Source: JAPWJZ01 sp965279315 (GTDB taxonomy: Bacteria > Pseudomonadota > Alphaproteobacteria > Micavibrionales > UBA2020). From it: DNA of 64,000 nt. The notes under the pieces were generated by a model, which worked only from the letters and a program-made list of their open reading frames with translations, did no database searches and was not told the DNA's origin. Positions 1-8,275 of the stretch are shown in pieces. The stretch covers positions 2,852,001 to 2,916,000 of the forward strand of contig OZ257145.1 in NCBI GenBank assembly GCA_965279315.1, given 5' to 3'. The first letter of the stretch is position 1; every line of letters begins with the position of its first letter. Both the position numbers and the translations under genes were made by a program.

Positions 1-290
1 TAACCATAGGCGCTGCCGCAACCGCCGACGCTGGCGGAGAGTTCGGCATAGGCGAGCGCGGCGAAGGCGCAGGCGATGCCGGAGACGACGAAGGAGAGAA
101 CGACCGCAGGCCCGGACTGCGTTGCCGCCGCCACGCCCGTCAGAACGAAAATCCCCGTGCCGATGATTGCGCCCACACCCAGCAGGGTCAGGTCCCACGC
201 GGAAAGGACGCGGTTAAGCGCCGGGCCTGTGGTTTCGCAATTTGCCGGTTTCTTGCGGAAAAAGGTTGCGGCGCTGAACAACGACGTCAT
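1..290 (-). CDS. Amino acid permease (APC superfamily), N-terminal part
   Basis: This is the first 96 codons of a membrane transporter that runs off the left edge. The start is the ATG at 290. The translation has a hydrophilic leader of about 30 residues. The first membrane helix then follows with the motif GVGAIIGTGIFVLTG, which is the substrate-binding unwound helix 1 of cationic amino acid transporters (YhdG/CAT branch). A second helix follows (about residues 60-85). The family moves amino acids across the inner membrane by proton-coupled or exchange transport. The substrate cannot be read from this piece. The gene is divergent from the permease at 416, and the 125 bases between them must hold both promoters. 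The family is secure; specificity is unknown. Confidence 0.85.
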   Translation of the reverse strand, partial: MTSLFSAATFFRKKPANCETTGPALNRVLSAWDLTLLGVGAIIGTGIFVLTGVAAATQSGPAVVLSFVVSGIACAFAALAYAELSASVGGCGSAYG

Positions 291-415
291 TTGAATCTCG
301 TCTCCTGAATGGATTTCGTTATGGTATTGATAAGACTATAGATAAATAAAAACGTGCTGGGAAGCCGGAATATAATCAGTTATTCTCTTTTTGGTAAATA
401 GAAGGTGTTCAAGTC

Positions 416-1525
416 ATGGCCGTGCTTCCCACCAATCCCAAGGATAAAGCGCAGATCTACCAGCTGGTCGTGGGCCTGACGGCGGTCACGCTCATTATCA
501 TCGGCTGCCTTATCATCCTGCTCCCCTTCTTCCCCGCCATTTTGCTGTCGACGATCTTCACGCTCGCCACATGGCCTGCGTTCGAGTGGATTTTGTCGCG
601 CACCAAGAACCGCACGGTGCTGGCCTCCGCCCTTATGACGCTGCTCCTTGCCGCGTGTTTCATCGCGCCGCTGATCATCATCGGCACCAGCATCGCGGAA
701 AACTACCAGAAGGTTTACGACGGCATCATGGGTTTCCTGCAAGGGGATTCCAGCACGACCGCCGCCTCGCTCGCCTCCGTCAAATATGTCGGCCCTTACC
801 TTGAAAAAGGCTGGATCATGTTCTCGACCGACAAGGCGCGCATGATGGAAACGCTGAAGGAATATGCAAGGCCGACATCGGCTGTGCTGCTCCGCATGGG
901 TTCTACCATCGGTTACGGCATGCTCGACATCTCGCTGGGCGTCATCATTTCCTACTTCTTCTTCCGCCACGGCACGCATGTTGCCGTGCGCATCCGCGCG
1001 CTGTCGGAGCGGTTCGGCGGCGAATACGGCAACAAACTGCTGGCCGTCACCACCAACACGCTGATCGGCGTCGTTTACGGTATCCTTGGCACGGCATTGT
1101 TGCAGGGGGTCGTCGCCGCGATCGGTTTCATGATTGCGGGCATCCCCGGCGCGACATTCCTTGGCCTGATGACCTTCTTCCTGTCGCTGGTGCCGATGGG
1201 CCCGCCCTTGATCTGGGGCCCTGCCGCGCTGTGGCTGTTCTCCGAAGGAGAAACCGGCATGGCGATCTTCCTTGTCCTGTGGGGCGCGCTTGTCGTCGGC
1301 TCTATCGACAACTTCATGAAACCCTACTTCATCAGCCGCGGCTCCGACCTGCCCTTGCTCCTTGTCCTGCTCGGCATCATGGGTGGCATGGTGGCCTTCG
1401 GCTTCATCGGCCTGTTCATCGGCCCCACCTTGCTGGCGCTGGCCTATGCGATGGTGATCGAATGGTCGACCACGCGCAGCACCGCCAAACCGGTCGACGC
1501 CAAAATGAAAAACCTGCCTTCTTAG
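416..1525 (+). CDS. AI-2E family transporter (PerM/YdiK-like permease)
   Basis: A 369-residue integral membrane protein with about seven or eight hydrophobic segments. They are paired near the N terminus (residues about 15-60), with a central soluble stretch (about 90-160) and a C-terminal cluster with the family pattern GxxxxxFGxxGLFxGP near residue 325-340. This layout is the AI-2E/PerM family, whose members export small molecules or act in Na+/H+ exchange; few substrates are proven. The start ATG at 416 is preceded by GAAGG about 10 bases upstream. The stop codon lies in the loop of a rho-independent terminator, so the gene is monocistronic. Quorum-signal export should not be assumed from the family name. 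Confidence 0.85.
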   Translation: MAVLPTNPKDKAQIYQLVVGLTAVTLIIIGCLIILLPFFPAILLSTIFTLATWPAFEWILSRTKNRTVLASALMTLLLAACFIAPLIIIGTSIAENYQKVYDGIMGFLQGDSSTTAASLASVKYVGPYLEKGWIMFSTDKARMMETLKEYARPTSAVLLRMGSTIGYGMLDISLGVIISYFFFRHGTHVAVRIRALSERFGGEYGNKLLAVTTNTLIGVVYGILGTALLQGVVAAIGFMIAGIPGATFLGLMTFFLSLVPMGPPLIWGPAALWLFSEGETGMAIFLVLWGALVVGSIDNFMKPYFISRGSDLPLLLVLLGIMGGMVAFGFIGLFIGPTLLALAYAMVIEWSTTRSTAKPVDAKMKNLPS

Positions 1526-1537
1526 GGGCAGGTTTTT
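1508..1537 (+). terminator. Rho-independent terminator overlapping the permease stop codon
   Basis: An 11-bp perfect stem (AAAAACCTGCC at 1508-1518 with GGCAGGTTTTT at 1527-1537) encloses an 8-base loop that contains the TAG stop codon. The run of A on the left also makes it usable from the minus strand, for the gene ending at 1560 only if transcription continued past it. Confidence 0.85.
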
Positions 1538-1559
1538 CACTTCGCTTATTTATTAAAAA

Positions 1560-2045
1560 TTAGTTCGTGCAGACGGGCGCCGTGGTCGTGCTGGTCTGCC
1601 AGGAATGCTGCGCCCATTGGCGGATCTTCGTCTTGTCCATCGACAGCGCCTGATCGATGCGCGGCGAGAAACGCTTGCAGAACGTCGAGGTCGACATTGC
1701 AATCGCATGCTGCGAAATCTGGTTGGCAAGGTTGGTGCGCAGCGTGTGCAACTTGATTTCGGGGTTGCCCGAACCGGAACGGCGGTAATAACCGATCAGG
1801 TCGTTTTCGTAGCCCGAGATCAGGCCTTTGTTCTTCTGCGTGAAGCTCTGGTACTTCATGTACATCTGGGGGCCTTGGGGCATTTTCATGCAGGTCAGGC
1901 CGATGACCATCAGCTCGCTATGGATGCGCAGTCCTTGTTCTGCTTCGAATTCCTTGGCGGTGTAGCAGCCGGAAGAACCTTTGGCGTTCGCGGCCGTGGC
2001 TGACAGGCAAAGGGACAACAGCAGAGCGAGGGCGATCTTTTTCAT
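1560..2045 (-). CDS. Secreted hypothetical protein
   Basis: I do not recognise this family. Starting at the ATG at 2045 it encodes about 161 residues with a clear Sec signal peptide (MKKIALALLLSLCLSATAANA, cleavage after ANA near residue 21). The mature part has three cysteines and is rich in polar residues, and the N-terminal third contains GCYTAKEFEAEQGLRIHSEL. An AGG lies about 9 bases upstream of this ATG. A second in-frame ATG sits nine bases earlier at 2054, and a longer frame to 2123 is unlikely because it would precede the signal peptide. Location is probably periplasmic. It lies downstream of the dehydrogenase at 2126 on the same strand with an 80-base gap. Confidence 0.7.
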   Translation of the reverse strand: MKKIALALLLSLCLSATAANAKGSSGCYTAKEFEAEQGLRIHSELMVIGLTCMKMPQGPQMYMKYQSFTQKNKGLISGYENDLIGYYRRSGSGNPEIKLHTLRTNLANQISQHAIAMSTSTFCKRFSPRIDQALSMDKTKIRQWAQHSWQTSTTTAPVCTN

Positions 2046-2125
2046 GCGGGGCATCCTATAAAACATATAGTCCGGAAATTGGTTCCGAGTTTTACAGCAA
2101 ATGCCCTTTATTGTCCAGAACACGA

Positions 2126-3061
2126 TTAGACGGGCGTCAAAACCTCAGCCTTTTCAAAGTACAAAAGCAGGTTATCCACCACCAGCTGCGCCATCGCGCC
2201 GCGCGTTTCATGCGTCGCGCTGCCCACATGTGGCTGCAGCACGACGTTATCGAGTCTGCACAGCGCGCTCGGCACATCCGGTTCTTTTTCAAAGACATCG
2301 AGACCTGCACCCGCGATGCCGCCCGCCTCCAGCGCATCAATCAGCGCCTTTTCATCGACGATCTTGCCGCGCGCGATATTCACCAGCACGCCTTCGCGCC
2401 CCAATGCTTTCAACACCTTGGCATCAACAAGATGGTGCGTGTCGGCCGTATAGGGGCAGGCCACCATTAATATGTCCGATTTTGCGGCCATTTCTTCGAG
2501 GTTGTGGACAAAGGGGTACGAAACCTTTTTATCGCGCGGACCGTGATAGATGATGTTCAGGCCGAATGCTTCGGCGCGTTTGGCAATCGCCTGCCCGATC
2601 CGGCCCAGTCCGATAATCCCCATCGTCTTGCCGCGCAAGGAACGCCCCAGCGGCATCGGCCCTTTTTTGATCCATTGTCCGCTGCGGACATATATATCGC
2701 CCTCCACCGTCCGGCGGAATACCGCCAGCGTCAGGGCGATGCCGATATCGGCGGTGTCGTCGGTCAGCACATCGGGGGTATTGGTGACGATAATCCCCTG
2801 CTCTTTCGCCACCTTCACATCGACGCTGTCATAGCCGACGCCGAAATGGCTGATGATTTCGAGGTTGGGCAGCGCGCGGATGATCTTGGCGGTCACCCCA
2901 AAGAAGGCCGTGCTGACCATCCCGGTAATATTATTGCGCACTTCGTTGAGTTTCGCCTCGGGGTTTTCGGCCTGCCAGAGCTTGTGAATCCGGTAGTTTT
3001 TCTCCAGCTGTTCAAGCTGCGCGGCGGGAATGGGGCCCATGACGAGAACTTCTTGAGCCAT
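2126..3061 (-). CDS. D-isomer-specific 2-hydroxyacid dehydrogenase (glyoxylate/hydroxypyruvate reductase type)
   Basis: A cytosolic NAD(P)H-dependent reductase of about 311 residues from the ATG at 3061. The catalytic-domain signature NFGVGYDSVD-like (HFGVGYDSVDV, about residue 70) is followed by the Rossmann motif GIIGLGRIGQAIAKRAEAFG at about 147-166. The catalytic Arg is in NIARGKIVDE (near residue 230) and the catalytic His in QPHVGSATHETR near 280. These are the standard Arg-Glu-His triad positions. The family reduces 2-keto acids such as glyoxylate or hydroxypyruvate; the exact substrate is inferred. A longer in-frame start at 3145 adds 28 residues with no domain support, so I chose MAQEVLVMGP. 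A glycerate kinase of the same C3 pathway lies far away at 49792. Confidence 0.88.
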   Translation of the reverse strand: MAQEVLVMGPIPAAQLEQLEKNYRIHKLWQAENPEAKLNEVRNNITGMVSTAFFGVTAKIIRALPNLEIISHFGVGYDSVDVKVAKEQGIIVTNTPDVLTDDTADIGIALTLAVFRRTVEGDIYVRSGQWIKKGPMPLGRSLRGKTMGIIGLGRIGQAIAKRAEAFGLNIIYHGPRDKKVSYPFVHNLEEMAAKSDILMVACPYTADTHHLVDAKVLKALGREGVLVNIARGKIVDEKALIDALEAGGIAGAGLDVFEKEPDVPSALCRLDNVVLQPHVGSATHETRGAMAQLVVDNLLLYFEKAEVLTPV

Positions 3062-3179
3062 AACGGATTTTTCCACCCTAATTAGACATAAAATTATGGA
3101 CAAGCCATAAAAGATATGGTTAATAGTCGCGAGCACCAGAACCACCGTTCAGAGTTTAAATTGCAGGATTAAGAATGCA

Positions 3180-4550
3180 ATGAGCAAAAAGCTCTACATC
3201 AAGACCTGGGGTTGTCAGATGAATGTCTATGACAGCCAAAAGATGGCCGATGTTCTGGCCCCCCTCGGCTATGCGCCGGTGGATGCGCCCGAAGGCGCCG
3301 ACCTGATGATCCTCAATACCTGCCATATCCGTGAAAAAGCGACTGAAAAGGTGTTCTCCGACCTCGGCCGCCTGCGCGACCATAAAGAAGCCAAGGCAGA
3401 AGCCGGCGAAAAAGCCTTGATCGCCGTCGCCGGCTGCGTGGCGCAGGCCGAAGGGCCTGTCATCCTTCAGCGTGCAAAATACGTCGATATGGTGTTCGGC
3501 CCGCAGACCTACCACCGCCTGCCTGAAATGATACTGGCCGCGAATGGCGGGGAGCGTGTGGTGAACACCGATTTCCCCGTTGAATCGAAATTCGACAACC
3601 TGCCCGCCTCCACCAGCCAAGGCCCCTCGGCCATGCTGTCGGTACAGGAAGGCTGCGACAAATTCTGCACTTTCTGCGTTGTCCCCTACACCCGCGGCGC
3701 GGAATATTCGCGTCCCGTGCAGCAGATCCTCGACGAAGCCGCAAAATCCGTCGAACAGGGCGCGAAGGAAGTCATGCTGCTCGGCCAGAACGTGAATGCG
3801 TTCCACGGCGAAGGCGCAGGCGGATCATGGGATCTCGCGCGCCTGATCGATGCGCTGGCGCAGATCAACGGGCTGGAACGCATCCGCTACATGACCTCGC
3901 ACCCCAGCGACATGAACGACGCGCTGATCGATGCGCATGGCAGCATCGCGAAACTGATGCCCTTCCTGCACCTGCCCGTTCAGAGCGGTTCCGACCGCAT
4001 CCTCGACCTCATGAACCGCAAGCACACCGCCGCGCAGTACATCGACATCATCGCGCGCGTCAAGAAGGTGCGCCCCGATATTGCGCTGTCGTCCGATTTC
4101 ATTGTCGGCTTCCCCGGCGAGACGGAAGAAGACCATGCGGCGACGGTTGAAATGGTGAAACAGGTCGGCTTCGCATCCTGCTATTCGTTTAAATACAGCC
4201 CCCGCCCCGGCACCCCCGGCGCAGTCATGGGCGGCATCGTTCCCGAAGCTGTGAAGGACACGCGCCTGCATGAACTGCAGGCGATTTTGTTTGCGCAGCA
4301 ATCCGAATTCAACCAGCGCAGCGTGGGCAAAACCATGACCGTGCTGTTTGACCGCAAAGGCGACAAGGAAGGCCAGCTCCTCGGCAAATCACCGTGGAAC
4401 CAGTCGGTCTATGTTACCGCGCCCGAGCGCCTCTACGGCCAAATGATTGACGTGACGATTGATAAGGCCTTCCAGAACGGGATGGCCGGTACTATCGCGA
4501 CGACTGAAACAACAACAAAAAACCCCAGCCAGAAGAAGGAAGCAGCATGA
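3180..4550 (+). CDS. miaB: tRNA-2-methylthio-N6-dimethylallyladenosine synthase
   Basis: MiaB adds the 2-methylthio group to i6A37 of tRNAs reading UNN codons. All expected parts are visible in 456 residues. The UPF0004 domain carries Cys12, Cys48 and Cys86, which bind the auxiliary [4Fe-4S] cluster. The radical-SAM motif GCDKFCTFCVVP carries Cys159, Cys163 and Cys166. A C-terminal TRAM domain (about 385-445) binds tRNA. The length is normal for the family. The stop overlaps the ATG of the next gene (ATGA at 4547), so the PhoH gene is translationally coupled. This miaB-phoH-ybeY order is typical of proteobacteria. Confidence 0.97.
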   Translation: MSKKLYIKTWGCQMNVYDSQKMADVLAPLGYAPVDAPEGADLMILNTCHIREKATEKVFSDLGRLRDHKEAKAEAGEKALIAVAGCVAQAEGPVILQRAKYVDMVFGPQTYHRLPEMILAANGGERVVNTDFPVESKFDNLPASTSQGPSAMLSVQEGCDKFCTFCVVPYTRGAEYSRPVQQILDEAAKSVEQGAKEVMLLGQNVNAFHGEGAGGSWDLARLIDALAQINGLERIRYMTSHPSDMNDALIDAHGSIAKLMPFLHLPVQSGSDRILDLMNRKHTAAQYIDIIARVKKVRPDIALSSDFIVGFPGETEEDHAATVEMVKQVGFASCYSFKYSPRPGTPGAVMGGIVPEAVKDTRLHELQAILFAQQSEFNQRSVGKTMTVLFDRKGDKEGQLLGKSPWNQSVYVTAPERLYGQMIDVTIDKAFQNGMAGTIATTETTTKNPSQKKEAA

Positions 4551-5692
4551 GCAACTACAGCAACAAACAGCGCAATCCCAAGCCGGAAGGCACTCTTCAC
4601 ACCATTACGCTTGATTCTCCCAATGACAAACGGCTGGCGAGCATCCTGTACCGTCAGGACCGTGGCCATCTGCATGTTTACATGGGCCAGAAATTCGGCG
4701 TCCAGCTGGATGTGAACTACAACCCCGACAAAATCACCTTCTACGGCAGCGAAGAGAACGCGACCCGCATGAAGCGTGCATTCGACATGCTGTCCGGCCA
4801 GATCGAGACGAAGGCGCATATCGACAAGGACGCGATCAGCAAGATCGCAGCACAGCTGAACCCCGCTGCAGGCCTCAGCGCAGCAACCCCTGCATCCGCT
4901 GCCTTCAAGGCCGCGAACCAGAACAAACGCCCTTCCCCGGGCGCTGCGAAGCACGAAGGCGGCTCGTCGGGCGCTGAATTCCAGGCGTTGAACCCCGCCC
5001 AGGAAAACCTTGCGAAACTGATCGCTGAAAACGACCTGATTTTCGCGCTCGGGCCTGCTGGTACCGGCAAGACCCACGTGGCCGTCGTGAAGGGCATCGA
5101 AGCCCTGAAAAGCGGCGCTGTGGAAAAACTGCTGCTCGCACGTCCCGCTGCGGAAGCCGGCGAAAAAATCGGTTACCTGCCCGGCGACGCAAACGCGAAA
5201 CTGGCTCCCTACATGCGCCCCATCTATGACGAGCTGGACAAGGCATTCGGCCCTGGCAAATACAAGTCCATGATGGAAACCGGCGTTATCGAGATCGTGC
5301 CGATCGGTTACATGCGCGGCCGTACGTTTGATAATGCCTTCATCATCGTCGATGAATCGCAGAACCTGACCCGCGAACAGACCAAGATGGCCATTACCCG
5401 CATCGGTAAAGGCTCGAAAATGGTCATGACCGGCGACCCCCAGCAGATCGACCTGCGCGACAAGAATGACTCCGGCCTGATCTGGGCTTCGCAGATCATG
5501 GAAGGTAAAAAAGGCGCTGCGACCCAGACCTTCGAACAGACGCACGTTGTCCGTTCCGAGATCGTGATGTCGTTCGTTGCCGCCGTGGATGAATTTGAAG
5601 GCCTCGACAAGCCCAAGTTCGACGCCCCCGGCGCAACGCCCACACCGGCAAAAGGCCAAACAAATCAACCGCCTGCACCCGGTAAGTGGTAA
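4547..5692 (+). CDS. PhoH-like ATPase (first of two)
   Basis: A 381-residue PhoH-family P-loop ATPase. Walker A is GPAGTGKT at residues 169-176, Walker B is FIIVDESQNL near 265-275, and TGDPQQIDL follows near 298, which are the classic PhoH motifs. About 150 residues precede the ATPase core; this N-terminal part has a short beta-rich segment and a low-complexity Ala/Pro linker, and the C-terminal tail is also Pro-rich. PhoH proteins are linked to RNA metabolism and ribosome maturation together with YbeY. It starts inside the miaB stop codon and is followed by a strong hairpin, then by a second phoH. The two copies differ in N-terminal and tail sequences, so they are paralogues and not a recent duplication. 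Confidence 0.92.
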   Translation: MSNYSNKQRNPKPEGTLHTITLDSPNDKRLASILYRQDRGHLHVYMGQKFGVQLDVNYNPDKITFYGSEENATRMKRAFDMLSGQIETKAHIDKDAISKIAAQLNPAAGLSAATPASAAFKAANQNKRPSPGAAKHEGGSSGAEFQALNPAQENLAKLIAENDLIFALGPAGTGKTHVAVVKGIEALKSGAVEKLLLARPAAEAGEKIGYLPGDANAKLAPYMRPIYDELDKAFGPGKYKSMMETGVIEIVPIGYMRGRTFDNAFIIVDESQNLTREQTKMAITRIGKGSKMVMTGDPQQIDLRDKNDSGLIWASQIMEGKKGAATQTFEQTHVVRSEIVMSFVAAVDEFEGLDKPKFDAPGATPTPAKGQTNQPPAPGKW

Positions 5693-5728
5693 TCGCGGCT
5701 GATTAACTAATATTTACGTTTTACTGTT

Positions 5729-5767
5729 AAAGTAGGGTTAGTGTACAACTAACCCTACTTTTCTTTT
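5729..5767 (+). terminator. Perfect 13-bp hairpin with T-tract between the two phoH genes
   Basis: Left arm AAAGTAGGGTTAG (5729-5741), 7-base loop, right arm CTAACCCTACTTT (5749-5761), followed by TCTTTTT. It fits an intrinsic terminator. The T-tract ends directly at the GGGAGA ribosome-binding site of the next gene (start 5780), so it may act as an attenuator or a partial operon terminator, because there is no room for a separate promoter after it. Confidence 0.85.
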
Positions 5768-5779
5768 TGGGAGAACCAC

Positions 5780-6793
5780 TTGACCAAGCAAGCTGTCCGG
5801 CGCGTCGGACTTCAGTTCGATGACAATGCCCTCGTCCCCCTGCTTTTCGGCGAACATGACATGCATCTCGCCCAGATCGAGGAAGAACTCGACATCGAAA
5901 TCGCCAGCCGCGGCAACGAAGTCGTGATCATCGGGCCGAAGCCGAAAATCGTTGCGGCGCAGGCCGTGTTCGATGTGCTGTGGGAACGCCTGTTGAAGGG
6001 CCTGCCCGTCGTTACCGAAGACGTGACCGCCGCCATCAACGTCGTCAAAAGCCCGATGAACCAGGGCAGCCGCGACATGGCGATGGCCGCGCTGAAAGAA
6101 CCGCAGGTCAAGCTGCAGACGAAAAACAAGCAGATCACGCCCCGCACGCCCAAACAGGCTGAATATCTTGAAGCCATCAAGAACAACGCCCTTGTCTTCG
6201 GCCTCGGCCCTGCCGGTACGGGCAAGACCTTCCTTGCCGTTGCGCAGGCCGTGACCATGCTGCAATCGGGCGAAGTCGACCGCATGATCCTGACCCGCCC
6301 TGCAGTGGAGGCCGGCGAAAGCCTCGGCTTCCTGCCCGGCACGATGCAGGAAAAAATCGACCCCTACCTGCGCCCGATTTACGATGCGCTGAATTACATG
6401 ATGCCCGCCGAACAGCTGGCGCGCCGCTTGGCCGATGGCACGATTGAAATCGCGCCACTCGCCTTCATGCGTGGCCGCACGCTGGGTTCCTGCGTCGTCA
6501 TCCTGGACGAGGCGCAGAACACCACGCCCACGCAGATGAAAATGGCGCTGACCCGCATCGGGGAGAACAGCAAGATGATCATCACCGGCGACTTGTCGCA
6601 GACCGACTTGCCGAACAACCAGAAATCCGGCCTGCGCGATGCGGTCGAGGTGCTGAAGGGCGGCAAGGATATCGCCTTTATCGCCTTCGGCGATGCGGAC
6701 GTCGTGCGTTCCCGCCTTGTGCGCGAAATCGTCGCGGCCTACGAAAAACGCGACGCCGTGCAGCCCAATAAATACGGCAAGGACACGCCATGA
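5780..6793 (+). CDS. ybeZ: PhoH-like ATPase YbeZ
   Basis: A 337-residue PhoH ATPase of the usual YbeZ length. The N-terminal part (about residues 30-75, containing IEEELDIEIASRGNEVVIIG) looks like a KH-type RNA-binding module. Walker A GPAGTGKT is at 143-150, Walker B is CVVILDEAQN near 240, and ITGDLSQTDLP follows near 272. The start codon is TTG at 5780, supported by GGGAGA six bases upstream. YbeZ works with the RNase YbeY in 16S rRNA 3'-end maturation and ribosome quality control, and ybeY follows here with an ATGA overlap at 6790. This copy, not the one at 4547, is the canonical YbeZ partner by position and length. Confidence 0.94.
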   Translation: MTKQAVRRVGLQFDDNALVPLLFGEHDMHLAQIEEELDIEIASRGNEVVIIGPKPKIVAAQAVFDVLWERLLKGLPVVTEDVTAAINVVKSPMNQGSRDMAMAALKEPQVKLQTKNKQITPRTPKQAEYLEAIKNNALVFGLGPAGTGKTFLAVAQAVTMLQSGEVDRMILTRPAVEAGESLGFLPGTMQEKIDPYLRPIYDALNYMMPAEQLARRLADGTIEIAPLAFMRGRTLGSCVVILDEAQNTTPTQMKMALTRIGENSKMIITGDLSQTDLPNNQKSGLRDAVEVLKGGKDIAFIAFGDADVVRSRLVREIVAAYEKRDAVQPNKYGKDTP

Positions 6794-7335
6794 TCAGCCT
6801 GACGATCCAGATCGATTACGCGTCGCCCAAGTGGAAAAAAGCCTTCGCCAAGATGGACCGCAAGATCGAGGAGGCTGTCGCCGCCGCGTTCCTTGACGCA
6901 AAAAAACCGAAATCATTCGACAACCGCAATTTCGACATCGCCGTTGTGCTGTCGGACGACAAGATGATGAAGGACCTGAACCACACCTTCCGCGCCAAGA
7001 ACAAGGCGACCAACGTCCTGTCGTTCCCGCAGCTGAAAATAAAAGGCCTGAAGGCGAAAGAGCTTGATGCCTTCCCCAAGGTCGATGCCATTCCGCTCGG
7101 CGATATCGTGATTGCGCACCAGACGGTCGCCAAGGAATGCAAGGAGCAGAAAAAAACCATCGAAAACCACACGCTGCACCTTGTGATCCACGGGACGCTG
7201 CACCTGCTGGGCTATGACCACATGAATGCAAAAGACGCGAAAGCGATGGAAAAGCTGGAATGCGCAATCATGGCCAGCATGGGTTATCCCGACCCCTATG
7301 CGGAGCCCCAACCTGTAACGAAACGTAAGAAATAA
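6790..7335 (+). CDS. ybeY: Endoribonuclease YbeY (rRNA maturation factor)
   Basis: The metal-binding signature HGTLHLLGYDH gives His134, His138 and His144, the HxxxHxxxxxH zinc site of YbeY. The protein has 181 residues, slightly longer than E. coli YbeY (155) because of an N-terminal stretch and a lysine-rich insert. YbeY is a single-strand endonuclease needed for the 3' end of 16S rRNA. Its ATG overlaps the stop of ybeZ, which couples the two. The next gene begins two bases after its TAA. Confidence 0.96.
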   Translation: MISLTIQIDYASPKWKKAFAKMDRKIEEAVAAAFLDAKKPKSFDNRNFDIAVVLSDDKMMKDLNHTFRAKNKATNVLSFPQLKIKGLKAKELDAFPKVDAIPLGDIVIAHQTVAKECKEQKKTIENHTLHLVIHGTLHLLGYDHMNAKDAKAMEKLECAIMASMGYPDPYAEPQPVTKRKK

Positions 7336-7336
7336 C

Positions 7337-8275
7337 GTGGAAGACAACGCCCTTAAAAAACCCGAACCCACCATTGAACCCGCGCCGGAGGTAAAATCCG
7401 ATGCGGACAAAGGCCTGTTCGGCTGGGTTAAAAACCTCCTTCCCGCCAAGGAAACAGGGCACGACAACGACAGCCTGCGCGATGCGATCGAGGAATTGAT
7501 TGAGGAACAGACCGACACCCCGCAATCCGCCGTCGCCGCACATGAACGCCGCCTGATTTCAAACATCCTCGAACTGCGCGACCTGCCCGTGCTCGACATG
7601 ATGGTGCCCCGCGCCGATATCGTGGCGATCAGCATCGATGCGACGCGCGATGAACTCTACGCGCTGCTCGCCCAGAAACCGCACAGCCGCATCCCCGTTT
7701 ACAAGGGCGACCTCGACAATATCCTGGGCGCCGTGAACATCAAGGACATCGTGGCGCATCTTGCGAACCACACGCCGTTCGAGATCAAGGAAGTCATGCG
7801 CGACGTGCTGGTGGTGTCGCCCGCCATGCGCGTGCTCGACCTGTTGCTGCAAATGCGCCAGTCCAAGGTGCATATGGCCTTTATCGTCGACGAATTCGGC
7901 GGTATCGACGGGTTGATCACCATCAACGACCTTGTTGAATCGATCGTGGGCGAGCTGGACGACGAATATGATTTCGACCTGACCCCGCAATTGATAGAGC
8001 GCCCCGACGGATCGGCCATCGTCGATGGCCGCTATGCGATCACCGAATTCGAAAAGCAATACGGCGAGACATTTGCCGAGAACGAGGAATACGAGGAAGT
8101 CGACACCATGGGCGGCCTCGTCACCTTTATCGCAGGGCACGTGCCGACGCGCGGCGAAGTCATCCGTCATGCCGCCAGCGGCGTTGAATTCGAGGTCATC
8201 GACGCCGACCCCCGCCGCGTGACCCGCATCCGCCTGCGCAACCTGCCCAAGAAAGCGCCCGCAACCGCGTCATGA
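7337..8275 (+). CDS. CBS-pair/CorC domain protein (HlyC/CorC family)
   Basis: A 312-residue soluble protein starting at GTG 7337. A tandem CBS pair runs from about residue 85 (MMVPRADIVAI, residue 89 on) to 210. A CorC/HlyC transporter-associated domain fills about 225-305. There is no N-terminal DUF21 membrane domain, so this is the short CorC type (E. coli CorC 292 aa), linked to Mg2+/Co2+ handling through membrane partners. The position between ybeY and lnt is the conserved one. The stop overlaps the lnt start (ATGA at 8272). The acidic N terminus (about 60 residues) is less conserved. Confidence 0.9.
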   Translation: MEDNALKKPEPTIEPAPEVKSDADKGLFGWVKNLLPAKETGHDNDSLRDAIEELIEEQTDTPQSAVAAHERRLISNILELRDLPVLDMMVPRADIVAISIDATRDELYALLAQKPHSRIPVYKGDLDNILGAVNIKDIVAHLANHTPFEIKEVMRDVLVVSPAMRVLDLLLQMRQSKVHMAFIVDEFGGIDGLITINDLVESIVGELDDEYDFDLTPQLIERPDGSAIVDGRYAITEFEKQYGETFAENEEYEEVDTMGGLVTFIAGHVPTRGEVIRHAASGVEFEVIDADPRRVTRIRLRNLPKKAPATAS

